Assembly: GCF_012910955.1 (NCBI RefSeq)
Contig: NZ_WTVQ01000003.1
Coordinates: forward strand, 142,063-206,062
Source of the DNA: Aromatoleum diolicum
Lineage (GTDB): Bacteria; Pseudomonadota; Gammaproteobacteria; Burkholderiales; Rhodocyclaceae
Length of the DNA stretch: 64,000 nucleotides
Direction: 5' to 3'
Of the stretch, positions 1-7,538 are shown one piece after another. A program made the position numbers and the translations under genes. The notes beneath the pieces are model-generated. The model did not search any database. It was not told the origin of the DNA and saw only the letters and a list, made by a program, of their open reading frames with translations. Within the stretch, counting starts at the first letter, position 1, and each line of letters opens with the position of its first letter.

Positions 1-267
1 GTAGCCGACGCCATAGGGCTTGAACGTTTCCGGCGTCTCGCCGCTGTCATAGGGCGCCTTCGGCAGGAAACCCTGGATCGTCCAGGACCACAGCGAACCT
101 TGGCGCCCGAGGTCGTGCGTGCGCATCCGTGTCGCCGTGCAGCGCGTGCAGCTCGTGGTGGCGGGAAAGTAGACCTCGCCGCATTCGTCGCAGCGGCTTC
201 CCACCAGGTGCGGCGCGTCGCCTTCGAACCGGATCAGGTCCGGGCAGGCCAAAACAGGATGAGACAT
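1..267 (-). CDS. DUF35 Zn-ribbon/OB-fold acyl-CoA-associated protein, 3' end cut by window
   Basis: The open frame runs from an ATG at 267 off the left edge, giving 89 visible codons. A GAGGGA ribosome site sits about 8 nt upstream of the start. The N-terminal part has two CxxC pairs (CDEC and CTRC) about 14 residues apart, the rubredoxin-like Zn ribbon of DUF35 proteins, followed by the start of the OB fold (SLWSWTIQGF). Family members partner with thiolases in acyl-CoA metabolism, for example the BbsA-type subunit of the benzylsuccinate pathway. It lies downstream of the SDR gene on the same strand and opposite a thiolase operon, which fits an accessory role in acyl-CoA thiolysis. That role is inferred. 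The C-terminus is not visible. Confidence 0.8.
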   Translation of the reverse strand, partial: MSHPVLACPDLIRFEGDAPHLVGSRCDECGEVYFPATTSCTRCTATRMRTHDLGRQGSLWSWTIQGFLPKAPYDSGETPETFKPYGVGY

Positions 268-314
268 CAGCAGTTCCCTCTTCTATATGGATGATGAGTG
301 GAGCAGGGGGCCGG

Positions 315-395
315 CTAGCGCGCGGTCAGTCCCCCGTCGATCGTGAATTCGGCGCCGGTGACGAGCGCGGTTGTGCCCGATAAGCGTCCGCTCAT
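315..395 (-). pseudogene. 26-codon internally deleted SDR remnant
   Basis: This small frame reads as the first 15 residues of a FabG-like short-chain dehydrogenase (MSGRLSGTTALVTGA, with the beginning of the Rossmann TGxxxGxG) joined in frame to a typical SDR C-terminus (EFTIDGGLTAR, stop). The roughly 220-240 residues that normally lie between are missing. Its ATG overlaps the TGA of the SDR upstream (ATGA at 392-395), and a GGGAGGCGGG ribosome site lies just ahead, so it was once a normal second SDR gene of this operon. The join lies at GGCGCC/GAATTC. The product cannot be a functional enzyme. Confidence 0.7.
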
Positions 396-1285
396 CGTCC
401 CGCCTCCCGCGAACCGACATCGCGCTTGCTCAACGCCAGCAGCGTCGCGAATTCCGGATTGCGCCGTGCGAGGATCGCTTCCATGCGGTCGCGGATCGCG
501 TCGTCGAAGCTCCCGGTGGTCAGCACGTACAGGCGATCGTCGAGGACGGCCTGGCAGGCGATGTCCGCGACCTCCTCGGGGGACATCGCCCCCGCGTACA
601 GGCTCGCGGCAACTGCCTGCAGTTCCTCCGATTCCGTTGCCGGCCCGGCCGCGGGCCGCAGGCGATCCGGTCGGTTCCGTTCGGATTCGTAGATGCGGGT
701 ATTCACGAGCCCCGGGCACAGCAGGCTCACCCCGATCGGCGCACCGCGCTCGCGCAGCGATGCATACAAAGCTTCCGTCACCCGCACCGCGGCATGCTTG
801 GTCGCGCTGTATACGGCCGAACCGGACCCGCTGATCAGACCCGCAACCGACGCCGTGGTGATCACATGCCCCGGTGCGCCCCCCTCCAGCATCCGCGGGA
901 TGAAGCTGCGCAGTCCGTGGATCACGCCGAAGAGATTGACATCGAGCGACCAGCGCCAGTCTTCGAGCGGATATTCCCATACCGGGCGGTAACGCCCCGA
1001 CGGCACGACCCCGGCGTTGTTGCACAGCAGATGAACGGCGCCGAACGCCGCGTAGGCGCGATCCGCCAGGGCATCCACCTCCGCCGCGTTCGCAACATCG
1101 GTGCGGACTGCGATCGCTTCATGGCCGGCCGCCGCGAGCGCCGCGCAGGCCGTGGCGAGCGCGGCGGCGTCGACGTCGGCAGCAACCACCTTCATCCCGG
1201 CACGCGCGAAGCGCCACGCCATTGCCAGGCCGATGCCGCTGGCGGCACCGGTAATCACAGCAATGCGTCCGGAAAGCTCTTGCAT
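392..1285 (-). CDS. Short-chain dehydrogenase/reductase (SDR)
   Basis: A 297-residue classical SDR. The cofactor loop TGAASGIG lies near residue 12, NNAG near 90, and the catalytic Ser with YSATK lies in the middle third. The start was set at the ATG at 1283-1285 because GGAG lies 6 nt upstream and MQELSGRIAVITG is a normal SDR N-terminus; an in-frame ATG 12 nt further up is possible. Beside thiolase and acyl-CoA dehydrogenase genes, a hydroxyacyl-CoA or keto-acid oxidoreductase role (as LvaD has in levulinate catabolism) is plausible but inferred. The stop overlaps the start of the deleted SDR remnant. It is transcribed away from a TetR-type palindrome at 1396-1409. Confidence 0.88.
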   Translation of the reverse strand: MQELSGRIAVITGAASGIGLAMAWRFARAGMKVVAADVDAAALATACAALAAAGHEAIAVRTDVANAAEVDALADRAYAAFGAVHLLCNNAGVVPSGRYRPVWEYPLEDWRWSLDVNLFGVIHGLRSFIPRMLEGGAPGHVITTASVAGLISGSGSAVYSATKHAAVRVTEALYASLRERGAPIGVSLLCPGLVNTRIYESERNRPDRLRPAAGPATESEELQAVAASLYAGAMSPEEVADIACQAVLDDRLYVLTTGSFDDAIRDRMEAILARRNPEFATLLALSKRDVGSREAGR

Positions 1286-1395
1286 CGGGATCTCCATCAA
1301 ACGGAATGCTCACTCCCCGAGCCGCCGTCGCAACCGGCTAATGCCGCAGGGGCTTGTCATCCACAAGCGAGTCACTTAATATTCGGTTTGATCGT

Positions 1396-1409
1396 ACCGA
1401 CCGGTCGGT
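1396..1409. promoter_or_regulatory. TetR-type palindromic operator, SDR side
   Basis: A perfect 14-bp palindrome, ACCGACCGGTCGGT, lies about 110 bp upstream of the SDR start. It shares a 12-bp core with the site at 1697-1708. This shape is typical of TetR-family regulators of acyl-CoA catabolism. No regulator gene is visible nearby. Confidence 0.65.
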
Positions 1410-1533
1410 CGAGTGTCAAGCGAGGCACGGTCGGGGGTAGTGCACGGTCATGCGCAGTGCACCAGCTGTGCAGCTTTGCGTGTCTCACTTCGACGAATGT
1501 ACCTCCTCTCCTCGCATTCGACGTCGAAGCTTC

Positions 1534-1570
1534 ACCGTCCGGTGGTCCGTGACTGCCGGACGGTTTTTCT
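1534..1570 (+). terminator. Rho-independent terminator without an obvious upstream gene
   Basis: The arms 1534-1542 (ACCGTCCGG) and 1556-1564 (CCGGACGGT) pair over 9 bp with a 13-nt loop and are followed by TTTTTCT. It points rightward inside the 500-bp divergent intergenic region. It may insulate the thiolase operon from read-through or be left from a lost gene. Confidence 0.6.
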
Positions 1571-1696
1571 ATTTGACGTGTGCCTCCTGCGAGCTCTCGG
1601 CCGATGAGTTGGCGCGCCCGTCGAGGGTAGTAGGGCGCTGCGACAACAAACGCCTTGTCGTCCGCGCGCGGATGCCCTAGTATGCGCATGTATCGA

Positions 1697-1708
1697 CCGA
1701 CCGGTCGG
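1697..1708. promoter_or_regulatory. TetR-type palindromic operator, thiolase side
   Basis: The perfect 12-bp palindrome CCGACCGGTCGG is the same core as at 1396-1409. It is placed about 80 bp upstream of the thiolase start, where a repressor would cover the promoter. The pair suggests one regulator for both divergent units. Confidence 0.65.
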
Positions 1709-1787
1709 GCTGCGGCGAGTCAAGTCAAGTGATGTCCGGTCGGACTCGAGGCTCGATGGATGAACCTTACGAGAGGTGTGGAAAGCT

Positions 1788-2975
1788 ATGTCGCAACGTG
1801 AAGTAGTCGTGCTTGGGGGCGCGCGGACCCCTATCGGAACGTATGGTGGAGCGTTGAAGGATGTCCCCCTCGGCGATTTGGCCACCGTCGCAGTGAAGGC
1901 GGCGTTGCAGCGCTCGGGTGCCGCGCCTGATTCGATCGGGCACGTCGTGATGGGCAACGTGATCCCGACCGAGCCGCGCGATGCCTACCTGAGCCGCGTC
2001 GCGGCGATGGATGCCGGTATTCCGGAAAGCGTGCCGGCCTTCAACGTCAATCGCCTCTGCGGTTCAGGCCTGCAGGCGATCATTTCTGCCGCACAGGCGA
2101 TCCGGCTCGGCGATTGCGACCTCGCCATCGGCGGTGGTGCGGAATCGATGAGCCGCGGCCCATACACGGTGCCGAATCTGCGTTGGGGCGCGCGAATGCT
2201 CGACGCACGGCTGGTCGACTACATGAACGGCATCCTGCACGACCCGTGGAAGACGATACACATGGGCATCACCGCCGAAAACGTGGCCGAACGTTACGGG
2301 ATCACGCGGCAGATGCAGGACGAGCTCGCGGTTGAAAGCCAGCGGCGGGCTTCGGTTGCGATCGTGGAAGGCTACTTCAAGGACCAGATCGTTCCGGTCG
2401 AAGTGAAGACGAAGGCCGGTATCGCGTATTTCGAGACGGACGAACACGTCCGCGCCGGCGCCACGCTCGAGGGCCTGGCCGCAATGAAACCGGCGTTCAA
2501 AAAGGACGGCGGCACCGTGACGGCGGGCAACGCTTCGGGGCTCAACGATGGCGCTGCGGCCGTGGTGCTGGCCGATGCAAATCGCGCGGCGGCACTCGGA
2601 CTGAAGCCTCTCGCACGCCTGGTGGGCTATGCCCACGCGGGGGTCGATCCGATGTACATGGGCATCGGACCGGTCCCCGCAACTCGAATGGTGCTCGAAC
2701 GCACCGGGCTCAAGGTGGATGACCTCGACGTCATCGAGGCGAACGAGGCCTTCGCGGCACAGGCCTGCGCCGTGGCGCAAGAGCTGGGGCTGGACCCGCG
2801 GCGCGTCAATCCCAACGGGTCGGGTATTTCGCTGGGGCATCCGGTCGGCGCCACGGGCGCAATCATCACCGTGAAGGCGATCCACGAATTGCACCGTACC
2901 GGCGGCCGCTATGCGCTGGTGACGATGTGCATCGGCGGCGGCCAGGGCATCGCGGCGATTTTCGAGCGGCTGTAG
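1788..2975 (+). CDS. Acetyl-CoA acyltransferase (thiolase)
   Basis: A 395-residue thiolase with all active-site elements: nucleophilic Cys91 (NRLCGSGLQ), His351 (GHPVGATG) and Cys381 (CIGGGQG). It catalyses CoA-dependent cleavage of 3-ketoacyl-CoA or the reverse condensation. ATG 1788 is chosen over the GTG 12 nt upstream because [15 protein letters not shown] is the normal N-terminus. It is the first gene of a rightward operon with 3-hydroxyacyl-CoA dehydrogenase, acyl-CoA dehydrogenase and an APH-type kinase, so it would end a beta-oxidation sequence. The substrate chain length cannot be read from sequence. Confidence 0.93.
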   Translation: MSQREVVVLGGARTPIGTYGGALKDVPLGDLATVAVKAALQRSGAAPDSIGHVVMGNVIPTEPRDAYLSRVAAMDAGIPESVPAFNVNRLCGSGLQAIISAAQAIRLGDCDLAIGGGAESMSRGPYTVPNLRWGARMLDARLVDYMNGILHDPWKTIHMGITAENVAERYGITRQMQDELAVESQRRASVAIVEGYFKDQIVPVEVKTKAGIAYFETDEHVRAGATLEGLAAMKPAFKKDGGTVTAGNASGLNDGAAAVVLADANRAAALGLKPLARLVGYAHAGVDPMYMGIGPVPATRMVLERTGLKVDDLDVIEANEAFAAQACAVAQELGLDPRRVNPNGSGISLGHPVGATGAIITVKAIHELHRTGGRYALVTMCIGGGQGIAAIFERL

Positions 2976-3024
2976 GCGCAAGCGCGACAGCGGCATTTTC
3001 AGCATTCAGATCGGGGAACGACGT

Positions 3025-3876
3025 ATGAGTATCAGCACGGTAGGCGTCATTGGGGCGGGAACGATGGGCAACGGCATTGCCCAGGTGTGTGCGGCGGCCG
3101 GTTTTTCCGTCGTCATGGTCGATATATCGTCCGATGCGGTGGGCAAGGGCATCGCGACGATCTCCGGCAGTCTCGACCGCTTGATCAAGAAGGGGCAGCT
3201 GAGCGCCGCGCAGAAGGGCGAATATCTCGACCGGATCCGCGGCACGACCGGCTATGCCGACCTCGCGAAGGCCGATCTGGTGATCGAGGCCGCGACCGAG
3301 AACGAAGCGCTCAAGTTGAAGATCCTGGCCGAGGTCGACGCCATCGTCGGCCCCGCTGCGCTGATCGCAACGAACACCTCGTCGATGTCGATCACTCGCC
3401 TGGCGGCGGCCACCAAACATCCCGAACGCTTCGTCGGCATGCACTTCTTCAATCCCGTGCCGGTGATGGCGCTGGTCGAGCTGGTCCCGGGGCTGCGCAC
3501 CGCGCAGGCGACGGTGGATGCCGTGAAGACCTTTGTCGGAGCGATCGGCAAGACCGCCATCGTGGCGAAGAACAGTCCCGGATTCGCCGTGAATCGCATC
3601 CTGTGCCCGATGATCAACGAGGCCGTCTTTGCGCTGCAGGAAGGCCTCGCGTCGGCCGAGGAGATCGACGCCGGCATGAAGCTCGGCTGCAACCAGCCGA
3701 TCGGCCCGCTCGCGCTCGCCGACCTGATCGGTCTGGATACGATGCTCTCGGTGATGGAGATGTTCCACGCCGGCTTCAATGACCCCAAATACCGGCCCGC
3801 GCCGCTGCTCAAGGAAATGGTCGACGCCGGATTCCTCGGGCGCAAGAGCGGTCGCGGGTTCTTCGATTACTCGTGA
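3025..3876 (+). CDS. 3-hydroxyacyl-CoA (3-hydroxybutyryl-CoA) dehydrogenase
   Basis: At 283 residues it has the length of single-domain HBD/PaaH enzymes. GAGTMGNGIAQ (10-20) is the NAD loop. Ser119, His140 and Asn143 (MHFFNPVP) form the catalytic set, and KNSPGFAVNR and LGCNQPIGPLALADLIGLD mark the C-terminal dimer domain. It oxidises 3-hydroxyacyl-CoA to 3-ketoacyl-CoA with NAD+, supplying the thiolase just upstream. No enoyl-CoA hydratase lies in this operon, which fits a pathway in which an upstream step already yields the 3-hydroxy compound, or a hydratase encoded elsewhere. Confidence 0.93.
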   Translation: MSISTVGVIGAGTMGNGIAQVCAAAGFSVVMVDISSDAVGKGIATISGSLDRLIKKGQLSAAQKGEYLDRIRGTTGYADLAKADLVIEAATENEALKLKILAEVDAIVGPAALIATNTSSMSITRLAAATKHPERFVGMHFFNPVPVMALVELVPGLRTAQATVDAVKTFVGAIGKTAIVAKNSPGFAVNRILCPMINEAVFALQEGLASAEEIDAGMKLGCNQPIGPLALADLIGLDTMLSVMEMFHAGFNDPKYRPAPLLKEMVDAGFLGRKSGRGFFDYS

Positions 3877-3912
3877 TCAACGGTGAATGACCTTGCAGGG
3901 AGCCAGCCAAGC

Positions 3913-5085
3913 ATGAACTTCGACCTTTCGGAAGAACAGTCGGCATTGCAGCAAAAGGTGCGCCGCTTCATCGCGGAGGAGATCATCCCGTGCGAACGCG
4001 ATCCGCGTCAGACCGCGCACGGCCCGTCGGAGGATTTTCGCGCGGAACTGATCGAGAAAGCACGGTCCGCGGAGTTGCTGACCGCGCATGTCTCGCGGGA
4101 ATTCGGCGGTCTGGGACTCGATCACCGCGCCAAGGCGGTGTTCTTCGAGGAGGCGGGGTATTCGCTGCTCGGGCCGGTTGCGCTGAATATCGCCGCGCCG
4201 GACGAGGGCAATATGCACCTGCTCGAGGCGGTCGCCCGCCCGGAGCACAAGGAGCGGTGGTTGCGGCCGCTTGCCGCGGGCAAGGTCCGGTCCTGCTTCT
4301 GCATGACCGAACCGACGCCGGGGGCGGGCTCGGACCCGTCGATGCTGCAGACGACCGCCGTGCGCGACGGTGACGACTACGTCATCAACGGACGCAAGTG
4401 GTTCACCACCGGCGCTGATGGTGCCGCCTTCGCGATCATCATGGCCAAGCTCGAAGACGGCCGCGCCACGATGTTCCTGTCGGACACCGATGTGCCGGGC
4501 TTCATCGTCGAACGTTCGATGGACACCCTCGACACCTGCTTCCCCGGCGGCCACGGCGTGGTGCGTCTGGACAACGTGCGGGTGCCGGCCGAGAACATCC
4601 TCGGCGAACTCGGCGAGGGCTTCAAGTATGCCCAGGTGCGCCTGTCACCGGCGCGCCTGACGCACTGCATGCGCTGGCTGGGGGCCGCGCGGCGCGCCCA
4701 CGACATCGCCACCGAATATGCGCGCCGGCGTCACGCCTTCGGCAAGCCGCTCGGCAGCCACGAAGGGGTCGGCTTCATGCTCGCCGACAACGAAATGGAC
4801 ATCCACTCGGCGCGGCTCGCGATCTGGCACACCGCCTGGGTGCTCGACAAGGGCCATCTCGCGCTGCACGACTCCAGCATGTCGAAGGTACTCGTCTCGG
4901 AAGCCTGCTGGCGCGTCGTCGACCGTTGCGTGCAGATCCTCGGCGGCCAGGGGGTCACCCGCGAAACCATCGTCGCGCGGATCTTCGCGGACATGCGCGC
5001 GTTCCGCATCTACGACGGCCCTTCGGAAGTGCACCGCTGGAGCATCGCCAAGCGGATCATCAAGGGCATCCCGCGCGAGGTGTGA
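3913..5085 (+). CDS. Acyl-CoA dehydrogenase, ACAD10/11-LvaC type
   Basis: A 390-residue FAD acyl-CoA dehydrogenase: N-terminal helical domain, the FAD/substrate beta domain (CFCMTEPTPGAGSDPS, KWFTTGADGA) and a C-terminal helical domain. The position that holds catalytic Glu376 in medium-chain enzymes (YEG) is Asp368 here (IYDGPSEVHR), as in the ACAD10/11-like branch. The ATG at 3913 fits MNFDLSEEQ and has AGGGAG upstream; a GTG at 3883 is less likely. It sits directly before an APH-type kinase and a DUF6285 gene. In the levulinate pathway the equivalent LvaC acts on a 4-phosphoacyl-CoA made by LvaAB, so the same role is inferred here. Confidence 0.9.
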   Translation: MNFDLSEEQSALQQKVRRFIAEEIIPCERDPRQTAHGPSEDFRAELIEKARSAELLTAHVSREFGGLGLDHRAKAVFFEEAGYSLLGPVALNIAAPDEGNMHLLEAVARPEHKERWLRPLAAGKVRSCFCMTEPTPGAGSDPSMLQTTAVRDGDDYVINGRKWFTTGADGAAFAIIMAKLEDGRATMFLSDTDVPGFIVERSMDTLDTCFPGGHGVVRLDNVRVPAENILGELGEGFKYAQVRLSPARLTHCMRWLGAARRAHDIATEYARRRHAFGKPLGSHEGVGFMLADNEMDIHSARLAIWHTAWVLDKGHLALHDSSMSKVLVSEACWRVVDRCVQILGGQGVTRETIVARIFADMRAFRIYDGPSEVHRWSIAKRIIKGIPREV

Positions 5086-5135
5086 TCCCTGTTCCAGGGG
5101 ATTTCGTTTCCAAACCACGGATAAGTGTGCAGATC

Positions 5136-6146
5136 ATGAACGAACAGATGCGCAGTGCGCTGCAAGATTTCATTCGACGGGAGGCCGGGGCCGACCATGT
5201 GTCGATCACGGAAGCGAAGCTCCTCTCGGGGGGCTCGATACAGGAAAACTGGTTCATCCAGGCAGTCGTATCCGGTGGCCACTGCGGACCGGAATTGAAG
5301 CTGGTGGTGCGCACCGATGCGCCGTCCGGCGTTGCCGGAAGCCTGTGCCGTGCGGACGAGTTCGCACTCCTCAAGGCGGCCTACGACGCTGGCGTCACCG
5401 TGCCCGAGCCCCTGTGGCTGTGCCGCGATGCGAGCCTGATCGGCAAGCAGTTCTTCGTGATGCGCTTTGTCGGTGGCGTCGCGGCGTCGCATGTCGTCGT
5501 CCGCGACGCCAAGCTCGGTGGCGACCGCCGGGCACTGCTCGAACGCCTCGGCGCCGAACTCGGGCGCATCCACGCGATCCGTCCGCCGCGCGCCGATCTC
5601 GCCTTCCTGCCTTCCCCCGGATCGTCGCCCGCGCTGCAGCACGTCGCCCGCGTGCGACGTTTCCTCGATGCCCATCACACGCCGCATCCCGCGCTCGAGT
5701 GGGGCCTGCGCTGGCTCGAGGTCAACGCTCCGGAGCGCGGCGAGGTCGCCCTGTGCCACCGCGATTTCCGCACCGGCAATTACATGGTCGACGAGAATGG
5801 ACTCACCGCCATCCTCGACTGGGAGTTCGCCGGCTGGGGCGATCCGCTGGAGGATGTGGGCTGGTTCTGCGCCAAGTGCTGGCGCTTCGGCGGGGCGGGC
5901 GATGCGGGCGGGATCGGAGCGCGCGAGGATCTGTACCGCGGCTACGCGAACGTGACCGGACGCCGGCTGGAGAATGAAAACATCCACTACTGGGAAGTGA
6001 TGGCGCATGTGAACTGGGCCGTGATCGCCCTGCAGCAGGCCGAGCGCCATCTCTCGGGAGAGGAGACGTCGCTGATGCTCGCGCTGACCGGCCACATCGT
6101 GCCCGAGCTTGAATACGAAATCCTGACCATGACGGAGGCCCACTGA
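5136..6146 (+). CDS. APH-family phosphotransferase, LvaA/ACAD10-kinase-like
   Basis: A 336-residue kinase of the aminoglycoside phosphotransferase fold. The catalytic loop HRDFRTGN (208-215) supplies Asp210 and Asn215, and ILDWEFAGWGDP supplies the metal-binding Asp228. The N-lobe includes the SGGSIQENWF loop (31-40). The next genes overlap by single bases. This family, next to a DUF6285 protein and an ACAD10/11-type dehydrogenase, phosphorylates the 4-hydroxyl of 4-hydroxyacyl-CoA in Pseudomonas (LvaA). The kinase is fused to the dehydrogenase in animal ACAD10/11. Antibiotic resistance is unlikely in this context. The start at 5136 has only a weak ribosome site; 5148 is an alternative. Confidence 0.85.
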   Translation: MNEQMRSALQDFIRREAGADHVSITEAKLLSGGSIQENWFIQAVVSGGHCGPELKLVVRTDAPSGVAGSLCRADEFALLKAAYDAGVTVPEPLWLCRDASLIGKQFFVMRFVGGVAASHVVVRDAKLGGDRRALLERLGAELGRIHAIRPPRADLAFLPSPGSSPALQHVARVRRFLDAHHTPHPALEWGLRWLEVNAPERGEVALCHRDFRTGNYMVDENGLTAILDWEFAGWGDPLEDVGWFCAKCWRFGGAGDAGGIGAREDLYRGYANVTGRRLENENIHYWEVMAHVNWAVIALQQAERHLSGEETSLMLALTGHIVPELEYEILTMTEAH

Positions 6147-6547
6147 TGCGTGACGAACCCACCGGCGAGCAGTTGCTCGACATTGCGCGGACTATGTTGC
6201 GGGAGGAGTTATTGTCCGCTTTGCCAACCGAAAAGAAACATGCCGCGCTGATGATCGCCAACGCGATCTCCATCGCAACGCGCCAGCTGCGCAACGGGGA
6301 GGAGGGCGAGCGCCGCGAAGCGGAAGCCCTGAGCGGCCTGCTGGGGCGAAGCGGGCAGGGCGAGGCAACGGGCGGAGCCGACCTGCGTGCGCAGTTACGG
6401 GAACTCAATCGCGAGTTCTCGCGTGCGATCCGCGCCGGACGGGCCGACTCGGGCGCGTGGCGCGAAGCAGCCGGGCAGCATCTGTCGCGCGTCACGCGTA
6501 CCAAGGTCATGGAAAGCAATCCGAAGTATCTCGGAGCGCAGGGCTGA
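6146..6547 (+). CDS. DUF6285 (LvaB-like) small protein
   Basis: A 133-residue, mostly helical, charged protein. Its ATG overlaps the kinase stop (TGATG) and an ACGGAGG site lies upstream. The pattern GEQLLDIARTMLREELLSALP...KKHAALMIANAISIATRQL matches what I know of the small proteins that accompany LvaA-type kinases. LvaB is required with LvaA for 4-hydroxyvaleryl-CoA phosphorylation, so this is probably the partner subunit. No catalytic motif is visible. The assignment rests on pattern and position and is good but not certain. Confidence 0.75.
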   Translation: MRDEPTGEQLLDIARTMLREELLSALPTEKKHAALMIANAISIATRQLRNGEEGERREAEALSGLLGRSGQGEATGGADLRAQLRELNREFSRAIRAGRADSGAWREAAGQHLSRVTRTKVMESNPKYLGAQG

Positions 6548-7251
6548 TGAACCCTCTGCCCGGTACGCGCTGCCGCCGGCGGGTCTACCTCATGCGTCAT
6601 GCCGAAGTGTCGTATTTCGACGCCGCCGGGCACCCCATCGATCCGCGCTACGTGACGCTCACCGAACGCGGCTGCGAGCAGGCGCGCTCGGCCGGTGCGC
6701 TCTTGCACGATGTGCCCTTTGATGGAGCGGTCAGCTCGGGCATGCCGCGGACCTTGCATACCGCGAATCTGGTGCTCGACGGGCGACCGCTGGCAATTCG
6801 CGAGGATCCGCGACTCAAGGAAATCCGCGCCGGCCGCCTCGCGGCCGTGCCTTCCGATCGACGCGACGAGATCATCACCCGCGCCTATGAACGTGCCCCC
6901 GAGCCGGGGGCGAGCTTCATCGGCGGCGAGCCTTGGGGCGACTTTCAGCAGCGCGTGCTCGGCGTATGGCGCGAACTGATGCAGACGGACACCTGGGCCA
7001 ACCTGCTGGTGGTGGCCCACGACGCGGTCAATCGCGTCATCCTGAGTCATGTGACCGGCGCATCGCTGCACGGCTTGAAGGCCTTCGAGCAGGAGCCCGC
7101 CTGCATCAACATCATCGACGTCGATGTCGATGAGGGCGCCATCGAGCGTGCCTTCATCCGCGCCGCGAACCTGACCGCCTACAACCTGGCCGCACACGCC
7201 AACCATGACACGGTGATGGAACGCATCTCGGCACAGTTCAAGGCGGGCTGA
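6547..7251 (+). CDS. Histidine phosphatase family protein
   Basis: A 234-residue protein of the phosphoglycerate mutase-like superfamily. YLMRHAEVSYFD carries the RHA/E catalytic histidine motif, a second catalytic His lies in LLVVAHDAVNR, and VSSGMPRTLHTA has the phosphate-binding Arg. The start ATG overlaps the DUF6285 stop (TGATG). It is the last gene of the catabolic operon. In a pathway that makes a phospho-acyl-CoA intermediate it could hydrolyse off-path phosphorylated compounds, but this is speculation. It has no obvious link to glycolysis here. Confidence 0.85.
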   Translation: MNPLPGTRCRRRVYLMRHAEVSYFDAAGHPIDPRYVTLTERGCEQARSAGALLHDVPFDGAVSSGMPRTLHTANLVLDGRPLAIREDPRLKEIRAGRLAAVPSDRRDEIITRAYERAPEPGASFIGGEPWGDFQQRVLGVWRELMQTDTWANLLVVAHDAVNRVILSHVTGASLHGLKAFEQEPACINIIDVDVDEGAIERAFIRAANLTAYNLAAHANHDTVMERISAQFKAG

Positions 7252-7538
7252 GGCGCGCCGTACCGGGCAGGACATACGCACCGCCTGTTGAAGTGAAGCC
7301 GTCTTGAAACCGACCGACCTCACTTTGTGGTGTATCGCTTTGCGAAAGGTGCCTGCAAAACGTTTGACGGATTCCTCCTCTCCCTCCGGTCACGCGTGGC
7401 ACCTTTCCTTTTCTTCTGGTGGCGATCCGATTGCGATCGCCCGTGCGGTCACGTTTCGGACTGTGAGACCCTCGGGTTCTCGACCCGATGCCGGTCGCTA
7501 TACTGAAAGATGGACCGGTGCGTCGAAGGGAGGGGCAC

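Noticed and set aside
371..1552. Long rightward open frame of 393 codons opposite the SDR gene
   Set aside because: It is antisense to an SDR with full catalytic motifs. Its composition is Arg/Pro/His-rich and motif-free, which is typical of GC-rich shadow frames.
5136..6146. Aminoglycoside resistance phosphotransferase
   Set aside because: The fold is the same, but the operon context (acyl-CoA dehydrogenase and DUF6285 partner) points to an acyl-CoA kinase.
5803..7323. 506-codon leftward frame
   Set aside because: Antisense to the kinase, DUF6285 and phosphatase genes, which carry clear motifs. Long stop-free antisense frames are expected at this GC content.
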